The position numbers were made by a program, and so were the translations under genes. Of a DNA stretch of 64,000 nucleotides, positions 53,854 to 63,050 are shown piece after piece. Positions within the stretch are counted from its first letter, which is position 1. Every line of letters begins with the position of its first letter. The notes below the pieces were generated by a model, which ran no database searches, was not told the origin of the DNA, and saw only the letters and a program-made list of their open reading frames with translations. The stretch is from an uncultured Hyphomonas sp. (lineage in GTDB: Bacteria; Pseudomonadota; Alphaproteobacteria; Caulobacterales; Hyphomonadaceae): NCBI RefSeq assembly GCF_963678875.1, contig NZ_OY787457.1, positions 186,001 through 250,000 on the forward strand. Direction: 5' to 3'.

Positions 53854-54719
53854 GCGAAGGTGGCCACTTCGAACCGGCCATCGGCATCCATCAGGCCCCG
53901 CTTCAGGCCGCCGGAATTGGACCCTGCAATCAGCGTCCCGTCGGCACCGACCGCGATCATGCCGCCTTCGCCGCCAAGGTGTTTCACATCGTCCAGCGCG
54001 CCCTGGACCGCGTCTTCCAGTGACGCCCCGCCATAGCGGATACGGGCGGAAACGTCCGCAGCGGCGGCGGCGCGGATGAAATATTCGCCCAGCCCCGTGC
54101 AGGAGATGGCGCAGCGCTCGTCCGCCCAGGTCCCGGCGCCGATCAGGGGCGTGTCGCCCACCCGGCCGGGGGTCTTTGACTTGACGCCGCCTGTCGAGGT
54201 CGCGGCAGCAAGGTCGCCATACTGGTCCAGCACGACGGCGCCGACCGTGCCCATGGCCCGCGCCGGCAACAGGCAGCGCTCTTCCACGGGCTGGTAATAA
54301 GTGTCGGGGTCGCGCACTTCCGGCAGGCCGTATTCTGTGGCCAGCGCCCAGGCGCCTTCGCCCGCGATCAGCACGTGCGGCGTGCGCTCCATGACGATCC
54401 GCGCGGCCGCGATGGGGCTGATAATGCCGGACAGGGCCGCGACAGCCCCGGCATTGCGGGTGCGCCCGTCCATGATGGCCGCGTCCAGCTCATATCGCCC
54501 GTCCGTATTGGGCGCTGCGCCTTTTCCGGCCAGGTGCAGGCCGGACTCTTCGAGCGCCGCAACCATGGCCTCCACGACGTCCAGCGCCGCGACGCCCGCG
54601 GCCAGCCGTTTGCCGCCTTCGCGCAGCAGCTCGGCCATATGCGCTTCTTCGCGTGAATAGTCGCGCCCGAAAACCGGTCCGGCGCCGCCATGCAGGGCGA
54701 TGGCCCATTTCCTCGCCAT
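53850..54719 (-). CDS. iaaA: Isoaspartyl peptidase / L-asparaginase
   Basis: 289 residues, a plant-type asparaginase of the Ntn-hydrolase class that removes beta-aspartyl residues. WAIALHGGAGPV at the start, AAIMDGRTRNAGAVAAL, and the self-cleavage nucleophile Thr in LAAATSTGGVKSKTPGRVGDTPLIGAGTWAD, then CTGLGEYFIRAAAA. Divergent from the quinone oxidoreductase. Confidence 0.93.
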   Translation of the reverse strand: MARKWAIALHGGAGPVFGRDYSREEAHMAELLREGGKRLAAGVAALDVVEAMVAALEESGLHLAGKGAAPNTDGRYELDAAIMDGRTRNAGAVAALSGIISPIAAARIVMERTPHVLIAGEGAWALATEYGLPEVRDPDTYYQPVEERCLLPARAMGTVGAVVLDQYGDLAAATSTGGVKSKTPGRVGDTPLIGAGTWADERCAISCTGLGEYFIRAAAAADVSARIRYGGASLEDAVQGALDDVKHLGGEGGMIAVGADGTLIAGSNSGGLKRGLMDADGRFEVATFA

Positions 54720-54815
54720 AGCTGGTAAAACTCCCTTACGTCAGGCTTGGATTATGAAGGCCACACCGCTACCGTCTGGCGCAGCAAACAACAAGACAGG
54801 AAGGGAAGCGCGCTC

Positions 54816-55808
54816 ATGAAAGCTGTGCTGTCGAAAGAAGTCGGCGGACCGGAAACTCTGGTCCTCGAAGAGGTGGCCTCGCCGGAATTCGGCAAGAACC
54901 AGGTTCTGGTCCGGGTAAAGGCGTGCGGGGTGAACTTCCCGGACTCGCTGATGATCAAGGACATGTACCAGTTCAAACCGCCGCGCCCGTTCAGCCCGGG
55001 CGGCGAAGTGGCCGGTTATGTCGAATCAGTCGGGGAAGGCGTCACCCATGTGAAGCCGGGCGACCGCGTCCTGGCCTCCATCGGCAATGGCGGCATGGCG
55101 GAGCTCGCCGTCGCGGCGGCCCATTCCGTGATGCCCATCCCGGATGACATGCCGTTCGCGGAAGCCGCGGCGTTCATGATGACCTATGGCACGTCCTATT
55201 ACGCGCTGAAGGACCGGGCGGACCCCAAGAAAGGCGAGAAGCTGCTCGTTCTCGGCGCCGCCGGCGGTGTCGGCATTGCGGCGGTTGAGCTCGGCAAGGC
55301 GATGGGCCTCGAAGTCATCGCGGCCTGTTCCAGCCAGGAGAAGGTGGATTTCTGTCTCTCCAAAGGCGCCGACAAGGGCCTTGTCTATGCGCGCGAGCTC
55401 GACAAGGATGGCATGAAGGCCTTCTCGAACGACATCAAGGAAATCTCCGGCGGCGGCGTGGACATCATCTATGATGGCGTCGGCGGCAATTATGCCGAAC
55501 CGTCCCTGCGCGCGATGAACTGGGAAGGCCGCTTCCTGGTGATCGGCTTCCCGGCCGGTATTCCGAAGATCCCGCTGAACCTGACCCTGCTGAAAAGCTG
55601 CGACATCCGCGGCGTGTTCTGGGGCGCAGCGGTGGCCCGCGATCCGAAGGCGCACGCGCAGAACGTCAAGGAACTGTTCGAGCTCTACACAGCCGGAAAG
55701 ATCCGCCCGCACGTCTCCAACACCTATCCGCTGGAGAAGTCGGCAGATGCCATCCTTGAACTGACGGAACGCCGCGCCCAGGGCAAGGTCGTCATCGTCA
55801 TCGACTAA
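54816..55808 (+). CDS. NADPH:quinone oxidoreductase family protein
   Basis: 330 residues of the zinc-free MDR superfamily (Qor-like): VRVKACGVNFPDSLMIKDMYQFKP, GGEVAGYVESVGEGVTHVKPGDRV, then the nucleotide motif VLGAAGGVGIAAVELGKAMG. The ATG at 54816 follows AGGAAGGG at 9 bp. Reduces quinones or alpha,beta-unsaturated carbonyls. Confidence 0.92.
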   Translation: MKAVLSKEVGGPETLVLEEVASPEFGKNQVLVRVKACGVNFPDSLMIKDMYQFKPPRPFSPGGEVAGYVESVGEGVTHVKPGDRVLASIGNGGMAELAVAAAHSVMPIPDDMPFAEAAAFMMTYGTSYYALKDRADPKKGEKLLVLGAAGGVGIAAVELGKAMGLEVIAACSSQEKVDFCLSKGADKGLVYARELDKDGMKAFSNDIKEISGGGVDIIYDGVGGNYAEPSLRAMNWEGRFLVIGFPAGIPKIPLNLTLLKSCDIRGVFWGAAVARDPKAHAQNVKELFELYTAGKIRPHVSNTYPLEKSADAILELTERRAQGKVVIVID

Positions 55809-55877
55809 GCCGCAGTCCATGGCTTTCCCGGTACCGGTCCCCTGATCTAGAGAAGGGGCTGGTACCGGAGAAACGCC

Positions 55878-56834
55878 ATGACTGACCTGCGCACGCTTTA
55901 TCCTGAAATCGAGCCCTTCGAGACCGGCTTCCTCGACACCGGGGATGGTCACCGCGTCTATTGGGAACGCGTCGGCACGAAGGGTGCCAAGCCGGCTGTC
56001 TTCCTGCATGGCGGGCCGGGCGGCGGGTGTTCTTCCAGCCACCGGCGCCTGTTCGATCCGGAACTTTATGACGTCATCCTGTTCGACCAGCGCGGCTGCG
56101 GCCGGTCCACGCCCTTTGCCAGCCTCGACAACAACACGACCTGGCACCTTGTGGCGGACATCGAGCGCCTGCGGGAAATGATCGGTGTGGAGAAATGGCA
56201 GGTCTTCGGCGGCTCCTGGGGGTCCACACTGGCGCTCGCCTATGCAGAGACGCATCCCGAACGCGTCAGCGAACTGGTGCTACGCGGCATCTACCTGCTG
56301 ACCAAGGCAGAGATGGACTGGTATTACCAGTTCGGCGTCTCGGAGATGTTCCCCGAAAAATATGACGCGTTCATCGCGCCGATCCCGGAAGCGGAGCGCG
56401 GCGATCTCGTCACGGCTTACCGCAAGCGCCTGACCGGCGACGACCGGGAGGAGCAGCTGCGCTGCGCCAAGGCTTGGAGCGTGTGGGAAGGGGAGACCAT
56501 TACCCTGCTGCCGGAGCCGTCCACCTCAGACCAGTTCCACGAAGCGGAGTTCGCGCTCGCCTTCGCGCGGATTGAAAACCACTACTTCATCCATGCCGGC
56601 TGGTTCGAAGACGGACAATTGCTGCGCGATGCGTATAAGCTGAAGGACATTCCCGGCACGATCGTGCATGGCCGCTACGACATGCCATGCCCGATGCGAC
56701 AGGCCTGGGAACTCCACAAGGCCTGGCCGAAAGCGGATTTCCATCCCATCGAAGGCGCGGGCCATGCCTATTCGGAACCCGGCATCCTGGACCAGCTGAT
56801 CCGCGCAACCGACAAATATGCCGGCAAGGCCTGA
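55878..56834 (+). CDS. pip: Prolyl aminopeptidase
   Basis: 318 residues, alpha/beta-hydrolase that removes N-terminal proline. HGGPGGGCSSSH (44-55) is the oxyanion-hole signature, GGSWGS (111-116) holds the catalytic Ser113, and a C-terminal EGAGHAYSEPGI holds the His. Full family length. A GGAGAAACGCC ribosome-binding site precedes the ATG. Confidence 0.95.
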   Translation: MTDLRTLYPEIEPFETGFLDTGDGHRVYWERVGTKGAKPAVFLHGGPGGGCSSSHRRLFDPELYDVILFDQRGCGRSTPFASLDNNTTWHLVADIERLREMIGVEKWQVFGGSWGSTLALAYAETHPERVSELVLRGIYLLTKAEMDWYYQFGVSEMFPEKYDAFIAPIPEAERGDLVTAYRKRLTGDDREEQLRCAKAWSVWEGETITLLPEPSTSDQFHEAEFALAFARIENHYFIHAGWFEDGQLLRDAYKLKDIPGTIVHGRYDMPCPMRQAWELHKAWPKADFHPIEGAGHAYSEPGILDQLIRATDKYAGKA

Positions 56835-56857
56835 CCCAGCCCTCTGAGCGACAAACG

Positions 56858-56888
56858 AAAAGCCCGCCGGATCGCTCCGGCGGGCTTT
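56858..56888. terminator. Bidirectional terminator between pip and dnaK
   Basis: GCCCGCCGG (56862-56870) and CCGGCGGGC (56877-56885) form a 9-bp stem with a 6-nt loop. AAAA precedes and TTT follows, so it can serve both convergent genes. Confidence 0.88.
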
Positions 56889-56910
56889 GTCTTTTCCGTT
56901 GTCTGACGGA

Positions 56911-58821
56911 TTATTTCTTGTCGTCGTCGACTTCCTCGAAGTCGGCATCGACCACATCGTCATTGTCACCGTCAGCGGCGGCATCGGCTGCCGCGTCAGC
57001 ATGGGCCGTAGCTTCCTGCTGGCTGGCATAGATGGCCTCGCCGAGTTTCATCGCGGCCGACATCAGGGCCTGATGCTTGGCCTGGATGTCTGCGAGATTG
57101 TCCGTTTCGCGGGCTTCTTTCAGTTCGCCGACGGCTTTCTCGATCTCGCCCTTGATGTCCTCGGAGACCTTGTCGCCATGCTCTTCAAGCTGCTTCTCGG
57201 TCTGGTGCACCAGGGCTTCGGCGTGGTTCTTCGCTTCGACCAGTTCGCGGCGCGCCTTGTCGGCACCGGCATTGGCTTCGGCGTCTGCCATCATGCCCTT
57301 GATGTCGTCTTCGGAGAGACCGCCATCGGCCTGGATGGTGATGACCTGCTCCTTGCCGGTGGCCTTGTCCTTGGCGGACACGGACACGATGCCGTTGGCG
57401 TCGATGTCGAAGGTCACTTCGATCTGCGGTACGCCGCGCGGCGCCGGCGGGATGCCTTCGAGATTGAACTGGCCGAGCATCTTGTTGTCGGCGGCCATTT
57501 CGCGCTCGCCCTGGAAGACCTTGATCGTCACGGCCGGCTGGTTGTCGTCAGCCGTCGAGAAGACCTGGGACTTCTTGGTCGGGATCGTCGTGTTGCGGTC
57601 GATCAGGCGGGTGAACACACCGCCGAGCGTTTCAATGCCCAGCGACAGCGGGGTCACGTCGAGAAGGACAACATCCTTCACGTCGCCCTGCAGGACGCCG
57701 CCCTGGATTGCGGCGCCGATGGCAACCACTTCATCCGGGTTCACACCTTTGTGCGGTTCGCGGCCGAAGAATTTCTTCACCGCTTCCTGCACGGCCGGCA
57801 TGCGGGTCATGCCGCCGACCAGAACCACTTCGTCGATTTCGGAAGCCGACTTGCCGGCATCCTTGAGGGCCTTGTCGCACGGCGCGATGGTGCGCTTCAC
57901 GAGATCTTCGACGAGGCTTTCGAACTTGGCGCGCGTCAGCTTGATGTTGAGGTGTTTCGGGCCGGATGCGTCCGCCGTGATGAAGGGCAGGTTCACTTCG
58001 TATTGCGAAGCGGACGAGAGCTCCTTCTTGGCCTTCTCGGCTTCTTCCTTCAGGCGCTGGAGGGCCAGCTTGTCCGTCTTCAGGTCGATGCCCTGGTCCT
58101 TTTTGAACTCTTCGGCGAGGAAGTCGACGATGCGAAGGTCGAAGTCTTCACCGCCGAGGAAGGTGTCACCATTCGTCGACAGCACTTCGAACACGCCGTC
58201 GCCGATTTCCAGCAGCGAGACGTCGAACGTACCACCGCCAAGGTCGTAGACGGCGATCGTCTTGTTCTCGCCCTTGTCGAGGCCGTAGGCGAGGGCGGCT
58301 GCCGTCGGCTCGTTGATGATGCGCAGCACTTCGAGGCCGGCGATCTTGCCAGCGTCTTTGGTGGCCTGACGCTGGGCGTCGTTGAAGTAGGCAGGCACCG
58401 TGATGACGGCCTGGGTCACTTCACTGCCGAGATAGGCTTCTGCGGTTTCCTTCATCTTGGTGAGGATGAAGGCGGACACTTCCTGCGGGGCGTAGTCCTT
58501 GTCGCGGCCTTTGACCCATGCGTCGCCATTCGGGCCCTTGACGATCTCGAACGGCGAGATGGCCTTGTCCTTCTGCGCGGTCGGGTCGTCGAACTGACGG
58601 CCGATCAGGCGCTTGATGGCGTAGAAGGTGAAATCCGGGTTGGTCACGGCCTGACGGCGTGCCGGCATGCCGATGAGGCGTTCGCCGCCTTCGGTGAAGG
58701 CAACCACGGACGGGGTCGTGCGTGCGCCTTCTGCGTTCTCGATGACCTTCGCCTGGCCGCCTTCCATGACGGCGACACAGGAGTTTGTGGTCCCGAGGTC
58801 GATACCAATAATCTTGCTCAT
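56911..58821 (-). CDS. dnaK: Molecular chaperone DnaK (Hsp70)
   Basis: 636 residues. N-terminal IGIDLGTTNSCVAVMEGG, AVITVPAYFNDAQRQATKDAG, IINEPTAAALAYG and VYDLGGGTFDVSLLEIGDG mark the ATPase domain; VLLGDV-type sequence and LSLGIETLGGVFTRLI begin the substrate domain, and the tail ends DFEEVDDDKK. dnaJ is not downstream: the convergent pip gene follows. A sigma-32-type promoter is visible 140 bp upstream. Confidence 0.98.
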   Translation of the reverse strand: MSKIIGIDLGTTNSCVAVMEGGQAKVIENAEGARTTPSVVAFTEGGERLIGMPARRQAVTNPDFTFYAIKRLIGRQFDDPTAQKDKAISPFEIVKGPNGDAWVKGRDKDYAPQEVSAFILTKMKETAEAYLGSEVTQAVITVPAYFNDAQRQATKDAGKIAGLEVLRIINEPTAAALAYGLDKGENKTIAVYDLGGGTFDVSLLEIGDGVFEVLSTNGDTFLGGEDFDLRIVDFLAEEFKKDQGIDLKTDKLALQRLKEEAEKAKKELSSASQYEVNLPFITADASGPKHLNIKLTRAKFESLVEDLVKRTIAPCDKALKDAGKSASEIDEVVLVGGMTRMPAVQEAVKKFFGREPHKGVNPDEVVAIGAAIQGGVLQGDVKDVVLLDVTPLSLGIETLGGVFTRLIDRNTTIPTKKSQVFSTADDNQPAVTIKVFQGEREMAADNKMLGQFNLEGIPPAPRGVPQIEVTFDIDANGIVSVSAKDKATGKEQVITIQADGGLSEDDIKGMMADAEANAGADKARRELVEAKNHAEALVHQTEKQLEEHGDKVSEDIKGEIEKAVGELKEARETDNLADIQAKHQALMSAAMKLGEAIYASQQEATAHADAAADAAADGDNDDVVDADFEEVDDDKK

Positions 58822-59184
58822 ACTAAGTCTCTCTCTCCTTTAGCCGCCACCTGCCCCGTTCGCGCGGTCTGCTCAGCAGCCCCGCAAGGCAGATAGCTCT
58901 GCAAGTGACGTTTTGAGTAGGCGAATGGAGGGTTTGAACCTGTTCACCCGTTCGGTCTGGGATATGGGGAAAATTCAACGCGTCACAAGAGGCCTGCGAC
59001 GCCTTTTCCATGTCTGGCTGTGCTTTGCGGCCATAGACCGCGCCTATGGCAGCGCATTGCAGGATTTATTTGCGAATGGTTCGCAAAGTGCCTATCTCTT
59101 ACCTGCAGCCCGCCCGTATAAATCGTCCATAAATGGTCTGTTTATCGTGTTCTTTATCGTGCCCAGCAGGGAGTTATCCAACAG
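58822..59184. other. 363-bp intergenic region between dnaK and DUF2061 gene
   Basis: Holds the dnaK leader and its RpoH-type promoter (58962-58989) on the minus strand. The AT-richer part, 59060-59180, presumably has the promoter of the divergent DUF2061 gene. I see no further gene; the open frames here lack family features. Confidence 0.6.
58962..58989 (-). promoter_or_regulatory. Sigma-32 (RpoH) promoter of dnaK
   Basis: On the minus strand CTTGTGA (58989-58983) and CCCCATAT (58969-58962) are separated by 13 bp, close to the RpoH consensus CTTGAAA-N11-16-CCCCATNT. It lies 140 bp upstream of the dnaK ATG. Function is inferred from sequence and from the gene it serves. Confidence 0.75.
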
Positions 59185-59388
59185 ATGTCATTGCAGGCGT
59201 TCAAGACGATGACCTACAGCCTCATGCACCTGATCGTGGCCATGACGGTTGCCTTTGTGCTGACCGGCAGCTGGCACGCCGCACTGGCCATCGGCCTGAT
59301 CGAACCGCTGGTTCAGACCGCTGCCTACACGCTGCACGAGCGGGCCTGGGCGCGGGTCCGCCTGCCGGTCAAGGCGGCCGCCAGCTGA
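59185..59388 (+). CDS. DUF2061 membrane protein
   Basis: 67 residues: FKTMTYSLMHLIVAMTVAFVLTGSWHAALAIGLIEPLVQTAAYTLHERAWARV. The single DUF2061 unit has two hydrophobic segments and the conserved HERxW end. Function unknown. GGGAG is 11 bp upstream of the ATG. Confidence 0.9.
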   Translation: MSLQAFKTMTYSLMHLIVAMTVAFVLTGSWHAALAIGLIEPLVQTAAYTLHERAWARVRLPVKAAAS

Positions 59389-59463
59389 GGGCCGTCGGTC
59401 CGCATATGGCCAGACAAGGATCTGTGTTGCATAGTTCCCCTACGTTAGGTGGGAGGAACGTAC

Positions 59464-60450
59464 ATGTTGAAAGTCATCCGTATATTGGCGGCTGCGATCA
59501 GTCTTGCGGCCGTGTCGGCGATTGCCGTTGCCCAGGATATCGACGGGGTGGTCGAGCATCCGATGATCGAGCGCTATCCCGGGCAGGTGATTGCCTGGCA
59601 ACACATTGAAAATTATCAGCCTTACAAGGTCGCGGTCGGGCCGGTGACCGGATACCGGTCGATCGGCGACTGGATCGAAACCGAAGGCCGGGTCACCCGG
59701 ACCTTCTACAAATATGAGGGCGAAGACCGGTCCTATTCGGAAATCTACAAGAACTATCTCGACGCGCTGAAGGCGGAAGGGTTCGAGATTCTCGGTGAGG
59801 GCATGTCGGCTGACCGGAAGGGTGTGGCGGTCGGTTCGCGCCAGTGGATGGAAGTGACCTTCCGTGAAAACCCGGCCACCAAGCCCGGCGCGGTCGGCAC
59901 GATGTTTTCCGGCACGTCATCCTCGGGCGGGGCAGGGGCCATCGTCGCCAGCAAGGAGCGCGCCGCCGGCAAGGCTTATGTCGTGGTCTATGTCGAACAA
60001 CATTCGAAGAACTATGTCGGAACGCTGATCGACATTGTTGAGGAAGCAGCCGCCGAGACGGGGCTTGTCGTGGTCGATGCCGAAGCCATGGGCGCCGATA
60101 TCGAGGAGTATGGCCGCGTCGTGCTGGACGGGATCGTTTTCGAATTCGACAAGGCGACGCTGAAGCCGGAATCGAAAGCCGCCCTCGACGCGATTGCGGA
60201 CTATCTGGCCGCCCATCCGGGCAAGGTGTTCTATGTCGTGGGACATACCGATTCCAAAGGCACCTATGCCTATAACAGCAAGCTTTCAGACGACCGCGCC
60301 CGCGCCGTCGCCGATGCGTTGAAGCAGGATTACGGCATCGCGCCTGACCGGCTGGAACCACACGGCGTGGGACCATTGTCGCCGGTATTCTCCAATGGCA
60401 GCGATGCCGGGCGGGAACAGAACCGGCGGGTCGAACTGGTAGAGCGTTGA
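59464..60450 (+). CDS. OmpA-family protein with DUF4892-like N-terminal domain
   Basis: 328 residues. Signal peptide (about 1-23, ending AIAVAQD), then a DUF4892-like region (HPMIERYPGQVIAW, YKYEGEDRSYSEIYKNYLDALKAEGFEI, KAYVVVYVEQHSKN), then an OmpA peptidoglycan-binding domain (GIVFEFDKATLKPES, VVGHTDSKGTYAYNSKLSDDRARAVADAL, EQNRRVEL). Unlike the OmpA lipoprotein at 50893 it has no lipobox. GGGAGG supports the ATG at 59464. Confidence 0.9.
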   Translation: MLKVIRILAAAISLAAVSAIAVAQDIDGVVEHPMIERYPGQVIAWQHIENYQPYKVAVGPVTGYRSIGDWIETEGRVTRTFYKYEGEDRSYSEIYKNYLDALKAEGFEILGEGMSADRKGVAVGSRQWMEVTFRENPATKPGAVGTMFSGTSSSGGAGAIVASKERAAGKAYVVVYVEQHSKNYVGTLIDIVEEAAAETGLVVVDAEAMGADIEEYGRVVLDGIVFEFDKATLKPESKAALDAIADYLAAHPGKVFYVVGHTDSKGTYAYNSKLSDDRARAVADALKQDYGIAPDRLEPHGVGPLSPVFSNGSDAGREQNRRVELVER

Positions 60451-60541
60451 GGCCGGTCAAACGTCTCAAAGCGTTCATGTGCGGTAGGGGTCGAACCGTG
60501 TTAGGCCTCTGACTGAGGGCGCGTGACGAAGAGGCGGGGCG

Positions 60542-61366
60542 ATGAAGCTTGAGGCCGTCAGCACGGTGAATGACCCCGGCGTGCCGGGTAAAACCGGGGA
60601 TGACCGGGCAGGCTTCGATGCGGCGGCAGGCACGGCCTGGGTGCTGGACGGCGCGACCGATGTGACAGACCTGCGCCCGTTCCCGGCCTGCGAAAGCGGC
60701 GCCGCCTGGATCGCGCAGGCCCTGTCGGACCGGCTGATACAGGGCCCTTCAGCGGGCGAGACGCCGGAGGCTTATTTCGCCGCCGTCCTCGCCGATGTGC
60801 GCCAGCGCGCTGCGGCGGAGAGCCAGATTCCATTGGAGAAATTGCCAGGGGAAGCCCTGCCGGTCGCCTCGGGCATCTGGATGTGGCTGCGGGGGGAACA
60901 GGCGGTTTTTGTCTTCATGGGCGACTGTATGGCGCTGATCCGGTCCGGGCCGGATGTGCGCCTCATCGGCCATGCGGAAAAGGCCGAAGACGAAACTGCC
61001 GCCGCGCGCCGCGTCATGGCCCTCACGGCGGAGGAGCGGATGGGCTGGCTGCGCCAGAGCCGTCGGCTCTCGAATGAGGTCGGCAGGGCCTTTGGTCTCG
61101 GCCCGGCCGTTGCCGGCAATCTTCACGTGGAACGCGCAGTTCTGAAACCGGGCGACGAAATCTGCCTGATGAGCGACGGCCTCTACCGGCTTGTCTCGCC
61201 CTATGCGACGCATGATCTGGAAAGCCTGATGGCGGACCTATCTGAGAAGGGACTGCCTGCCCTGATCCGCGTGCTGCGCGACTTCGAAGATACGCCTCAC
61301 GAGGACATCCCCCGCATCAAGCGCAGGGACGATGCTTCAGCGGTATACCTGAAAATCGAAACCTAG
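60542..61366 (+). CDS. PP2C-like protein phosphatase
   Basis: 274 residues. Metal-binding motifs of the PPM fold: DDRAGFD near 20, AWVLDGATDV (DG), VFMGDCMAL and CLMSDGLYRL (SDG). Dephosphorylation of Ser/Thr is the family activity; the target is unknown. Its stop overlaps the convergent grpE stop by 4 bp. Confidence 0.82.
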   Translation: MKLEAVSTVNDPGVPGKTGDDRAGFDAAAGTAWVLDGATDVTDLRPFPACESGAAWIAQALSDRLIQGPSAGETPEAYFAAVLADVRQRAAAESQIPLEKLPGEALPVASGIWMWLRGEQAVFVFMGDCMALIRSGPDVRLIGHAEKAEDETAAARRVMALTAEERMGWLRQSRRLSNEVGRAFGLGPAVAGNLHVERAVLKPGDEICLMSDGLYRLVSPYATHDLESLMADLSEKGLPALIRVLRDFEDTPHEDIPRIKRRDDASAVYLKIET

Positions 61367-61923
61367 TTCGTCGAGCCTGCGCTGACTGCGACCATGGCGG
61401 CGCGCAGGACGCGGTCGCCGATCTTCCAGCCGGTCTGGAACACGTCATGGATCGTGCCCGGCGCCTGCGGGGAGGGGACGTTGGCCACTGCCTGGTGCAG
61501 GTTCGGATCGAACGCATCGCCCGGCAAAGCCGCGATCACGGTCACGCCGTTGCGGGAAAGCGCGGTGTGCAGCTCTTTCTCCGTCATTTCGATGCCGCCG
61601 AGCAGGTTCTTGCCAGCTTCTGAGAGCGCATCGCGGTCGCCATCCGGCAGCGCACCCAGCGCGCGGGCGAGGTTGTCGGAGACGCTGAGCAGGTCCGCCG
61701 CGAACTTCTCGATCGCATAGACGCGTGCATCGGCAACCTCTTTCTGGGCGCGCTTGCGGGTGTTTTCGAGATCGGCGAGCGTGCGCAGCAGCTGGCCGCG
61801 CATCTCTTCCTTCTCCGCTTCGAGACGGAGGATCGTATCTTCCGGCGTCGCCTCTTCCGGGGCGGCGTTTTCTGGCGTTTCGACAGCTTCGGTGTCTTCA
61901 GTCTTCGCTTCGTCGCTCATCAT
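61363..61923 (-). CDS. grpE: Nucleotide exchange factor GrpE
   Basis: 186 residues. Acidic N-terminus, then a long helix (LEAEKEEMRGQLLRTLADLENTRKRAQKE) and the beta-domain: GIEMTEKELHTALSRNGV, FDPNLHQAV and GWKIGDRVLRAAMVAV. GrpE releases ADP from DnaK. The start overlaps the hrcA stop (ATGA), so translation is coupled. Confidence 0.96.
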   Translation of the reverse strand: MMSDEAKTEDTEAVETPENAAPEEATPEDTILRLEAEKEEMRGQLLRTLADLENTRKRAQKEVADARVYAIEKFAADLLSVSDNLARALGALPDGDRDALSEAGKNLLGGIEMTEKELHTALSRNGVTVIAALPGDAFDPNLHQAVANVPSPQAPGTIHDVFQTGWKIGDRVLRAAMVAVSAGSTN

Positions 61924-63008
61924 TTTCCGTCCTTGGCGCGGCGGCGGGAGAGGATCTCGCCCACGACCTTCGCTGTATAGTCTACCATCGGGATCACCCT
62001 TGCATAATTCAGCCGCGTCGGCCCAATCACGCCCAGAGCACCGATGACCTGTTTTCCGCCACCCATATAGGGCGCCACGATCACACTTGAACCTGATAGC
62101 GGGAAAAGCTGGTTTTCGGAGCCGATGAAGAGTCGCACCCCGCCGGCTTCCCGCGTCGTGTCGAGGATATCGAGCACGTTCTGCTGGCGCTCCAGCTCAT
62201 TGAACAGCTGGCGGACCCGGTCGAGGTCCTCCGCTGCCTTGGCGTCTTCCAGCAGGTTGGCCCGGCCCCGTACGATCAGCGAGCGCCCCCGGCCGGGCGT
62301 CTCGCCGCTCCATTGGGCAAGGCCCTGTTCGACGAGGCCGGCCGCCGTCACGTCCAGCTGCGCGCGGCGGGAGCTCAGCTCTTCGCTTACATCCTGCGCC
62401 GCTTCGGCCAGCGTCCGGCCTTTCATGCGGGTGGAAAGGTAGTTGCCGGCTTCAATCAACGCCGTCGATGGCAGGCCTTCCGGCACCTGGATGAAGCGGT
62501 TTTCGACATCGCCGTCTTCCGTCAACAGGATGCAGATGGCATCGCGCGGCCCCAGCGGCAGGAATTCGACATGCCGCACGGCTGCATCGCGCTTTGGCGA
62601 CGAAACGAGGCCCGCACCGCCCGCAAGGCCGGACAGGATGTCGGACGCCTCCGAGAGCACATTTTCAAAGTCCGCCCCGGCCGATTTCAGGCGGTCATCA
62701 ATGGTCTGCCGGTCGGCCCGGGCGGGTTCGCCGATTTCAAGGAAGCCATCCACGAACAGGCGCAGACCCATATGGGTCGGCGCGCGCCCGGCAGAGATGT
62801 GCGGCGCGTCCAGCAGGCCAAGTTCGGTCAGGTCCGCCATGACGTTCCGGATCGAGGCGGGGGAAAGGGCGATCCCGCCCTTGGACAGGGTGCGCGAGCC
62901 CACGGGTTCCCCGGTCGCAAGATAGCCCTCGACGATCTCGCGGAAAATGTCCCGCGAGCGCTGGTCGAGGCGCTGCATCAGCGATTTGGTGTCGGCAAGC
63001 GGCTGCAT
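61920..63008 (-). CDS. hrcA: Heat-inducible transcription repressor HrcA
   Basis: 362 residues from the ATG at 63008. Winged helix LDQRSRDIFREIVEGYLATGEPVGSRTLSKGG, then ALSPASIRNVMADLTELGLL, and a C-terminal GAF-like domain. HrcA binds CIRCE elements before groESL and other heat genes. No CIRCE is visible here. A TTG at 63044 is in frame but overlaps a likely -35 element. Confidence 0.95.
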   Translation of the reverse strand: MQPLADTKSLMQRLDQRSRDIFREIVEGYLATGEPVGSRTLSKGGIALSPASIRNVMADLTELGLLDAPHISAGRAPTHMGLRLFVDGFLEIGEPARADRQTIDDRLKSAGADFENVLSEASDILSGLAGGAGLVSSPKRDAAVRHVEFLPLGPRDAICILLTEDGDVENRFIQVPEGLPSTALIEAGNYLSTRMKGRTLAEAAQDVSEELSSRRAQLDVTAAGLVEQGLAQWSGETPGRGRSLIVRGRANLLEDAKAAEDLDRVRQLFNELERQQNVLDILDTTREAGGVRLFIGSENQLFPLSGSSVIVAPYMGGGKQVIGALGVIGPTRLNYARVIPMVDYTAKVVGEILSRRRAKDGK

Positions 63009-63050
63009 ATGAAAATGGATAGGGGGCCGGTGGCCCGCATTCAATAGGCG

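Noticed and set aside
56887..58896. 669-codon open frame opposite dnaK
   Set aside because: Antisense artefact of codon bias in dnaK. The dnaK reading is certain.
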